A stretch of 64,000 nucleotides of DNA from Raineyella sp964528755 (GTDB lineage Bacteria > Actinomycetota > Actinomycetes > Propionibacteriales > Propionibacteriaceae). Shown here piece after piece: positions 63,066 through 64,000 of this stretch. The stretch is from contig CAZGWN010000001.1 of assembly GCA_964528755.1 (NCBI GenBank), positions 1-64,000 on the forward strand, written 5' to 3'. Each line of letters opens with the position of its first letter. The first letter of the stretch is position 1. The notes under the pieces were generated by a model that saw only the letters and a program-made list of their open reading frames with translations, made no database searches and was not told the DNA's origin. The position numbers were made by a program, and so were the translations under genes.

Positions 63066-63163
63066 GGGTGGGCGTCGCGGCCTGACGGCGGTCGCGTACG
63101 GTTCCTCCGGACAGAATTGTCGCCGGCCCGTGACATGCTGACCTGCGAGGAGGTTGGCGACAG

Positions 63164-64000
63164 ATGAGCAGGGCACTCCCGGCCGTGGGCCGGACGCTGG
63201 TCGGTGTGGGCATGGGCGGCCTGGCCCTGCCGTGGCTGCTCGCGCCGGTGATGTCGGACGAGCGCTATCACTACATCGCGGCCCCGCACCGGTTCCACGA
63301 CAACGTGTTCGCCGTGCTGCCATGGACGGTGCACGACATGGCGTGGCGGATGGCGGCCGGCCGGATCGCCCCGGTCGGCGTCGCGATCCAGCACGTCGTC
63401 TACCTGGCGGGGATGGAGTTGGCGGTGGCCACCGGGCTGCCGCTGTTCGTCGTGCACGGCCTGGTGAAACTCGCCGTGAGCGTGGCGGTCGTCGGGTCGT
63501 TCGCGCTGCTGTGGCGGTTGCTGCGGGGCCCGTCGGGCGGATCGGTCGGCCTGGCGGCACGCACGGCGGCCGCGATCTTCGCCGTGGGCTACCTGGCCGG
63601 GATCACCGCCACCGACCCGGCGCAGAACGGCTGGACGACCTTCGTGGTGCTCTGCCAGGGCGGGATCGTGCTGATGTTCGGCCTCGGCGCGCTGCTGCTG
63701 TGGCTGGACGGGCGGTGGGCAGGCGGGTCGGGGCCGGCCCGGGTGGTGTCGGTCGCGGTCGTCGCCCTGGCCGCAGTGGTGACCGTGCTCAGTTATGAAC
63801 TGCACTGGGCCGCACTGCCGTTCGCGGCGGTGCTGGTCGTGCTCGCCGGTCGGCGCCGTTCCTCGCTGATCCTCGGCGGGACGCTGCTGGTCGCCGGGGC
63901 CGTCGCGATCGGGGTGGTCCGCGCACAGATCGCCGCCCACCTCACCGACGTGTACGTCGGCCTGGCCCTCGACATCCGCGGGCCGGTGCTGAAGACCTGG
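63164..64000 (+). CDS. membrane protein, truncated by the window edge
   Basis: An open frame begins MSRALPAVGRTLVGVGMGGL at an ATG with GAGGAGG upstream and stays open for 279 codons to the end of the window. Hydrophobic helices lie at about residues 10-30, 85-120, 140-160, 170-190 and 205-260. No family is recognised; it may be a transport or glycan-synthesis membrane protein. The C-terminus is not seen. Confidence 0.75.
   Translation, partial: MSRALPAVGRTLVGVGMGGLALPWLLAPVMSDERYHYIAAPHRFHDNVFAVLPWTVHDMAWRMAAGRIAPVGVAIQHVVYLAGMELAVATGLPLFVVHGLVKLAVSVAVVGSFALLWRLLRGPSGGSVGLAARTAAAIFAVGYLAGITATDPAQNGWTTFVVLCQGGIVLMFGLGALLLWLDGRWAGGSGPARVVSVAVVALAAVVTVLSYELHWAALPFAAVLVVLAGRRRSSLILGGTLLVAGAVAIGVVRAQIAAHLTDVYVGLALDIRGPVLKTW

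Noticed and set aside
61013..63940. A 975-codon open frame antisense to cobT-cobS
   Set aside because: It covers two well-supported cobalamin genes and has no recognisable domain.

Overview
The window comes from a high-GC, Gram-positive actinobacterium. Pointers are strongly G/C-biased third codon positions, a WhiB-type Fe-S regulator, a bacterial proteasome activator (Bpa), GTP-dependent PEP carboxykinase, menaquinone synthesis (menB), an MptB-like mannosyltransferase, LytR-CpsA-Psr wall assembly, and CRP/GlxR-like sites. The order Propionibacteriales fits but cannot be proven from this sequence alone.

Layout. 0.2-6.6 kb: menB, an alpha/beta hydrolase, a VIT1/CCC1-like carrier, a DUF6394 protein beside a two-RCK potassium channel, a 2H phosphoesterase, cspA, a ChaB/Rho_N protein and tRNA-Arg. 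6.7-15 kb: central carbon metabolism (pckG, an acetyl-CoA synthetase) and a GlcNAc/glucose-type PTS split into EIIB, EIIA, EIIB and EIIC genes, with a GntR/UTRA regulator and two DasR-like operators. 15-19.7 kb: an accessory block with an AbiEi/DUF559-like protein and a probable operon of HelD/UvrD-like helicase, ParA ATPase and an unknown protein with two SAP-like segments. 19.9-31 kb: a PIG-V-like mannosyltransferase, tRNA-Ser(GCT), an LCP protein, a NarL-type two-component system running into an ABC/FtsX exporter, tRNA-Ser(TGA), a quinone oxidoreductase and bpa. 31-43.7 kb: whiB-like gene, HAD phosphatase, serS, a PAP2-lipid kinase fusion, pheA, mptB-like, aat, an EcsC-family gene, gltA and fused dihydroxyacetone kinase.

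43.8-57.7 kb holds the main accessory element, a complete type III-A CRISPR-Cas island. On the minus strand it reads cas6-cas10/csm1-csm2-csm3-csm4-csm5-csm6-cas1-cas2, then a 48-repeat array. Gene order and the 36-bp repeat closely resemble the Mycobacterium tuberculosis locus as I remember it. All catalytic motifs I could check are present. The island has lower local GC than its surroundings and is bracketed by copies of a 40-bp imperfect palindrome, which also occurs at 9.0 and 21.2 kb. Three spacers share one core, implying repeated sampling of one phage family.

57.8-64 kb: a DUF6544-like protein, RluA-type pseudouridine synthase, TrmL, a cation diffusion facilitator, then a cobalamin riboswitch followed by cobT-cobS, and a membrane protein cut by the window edge. 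Short tandem repeats (15-34 bp units) recur between genes and at gene 3' ends throughout.
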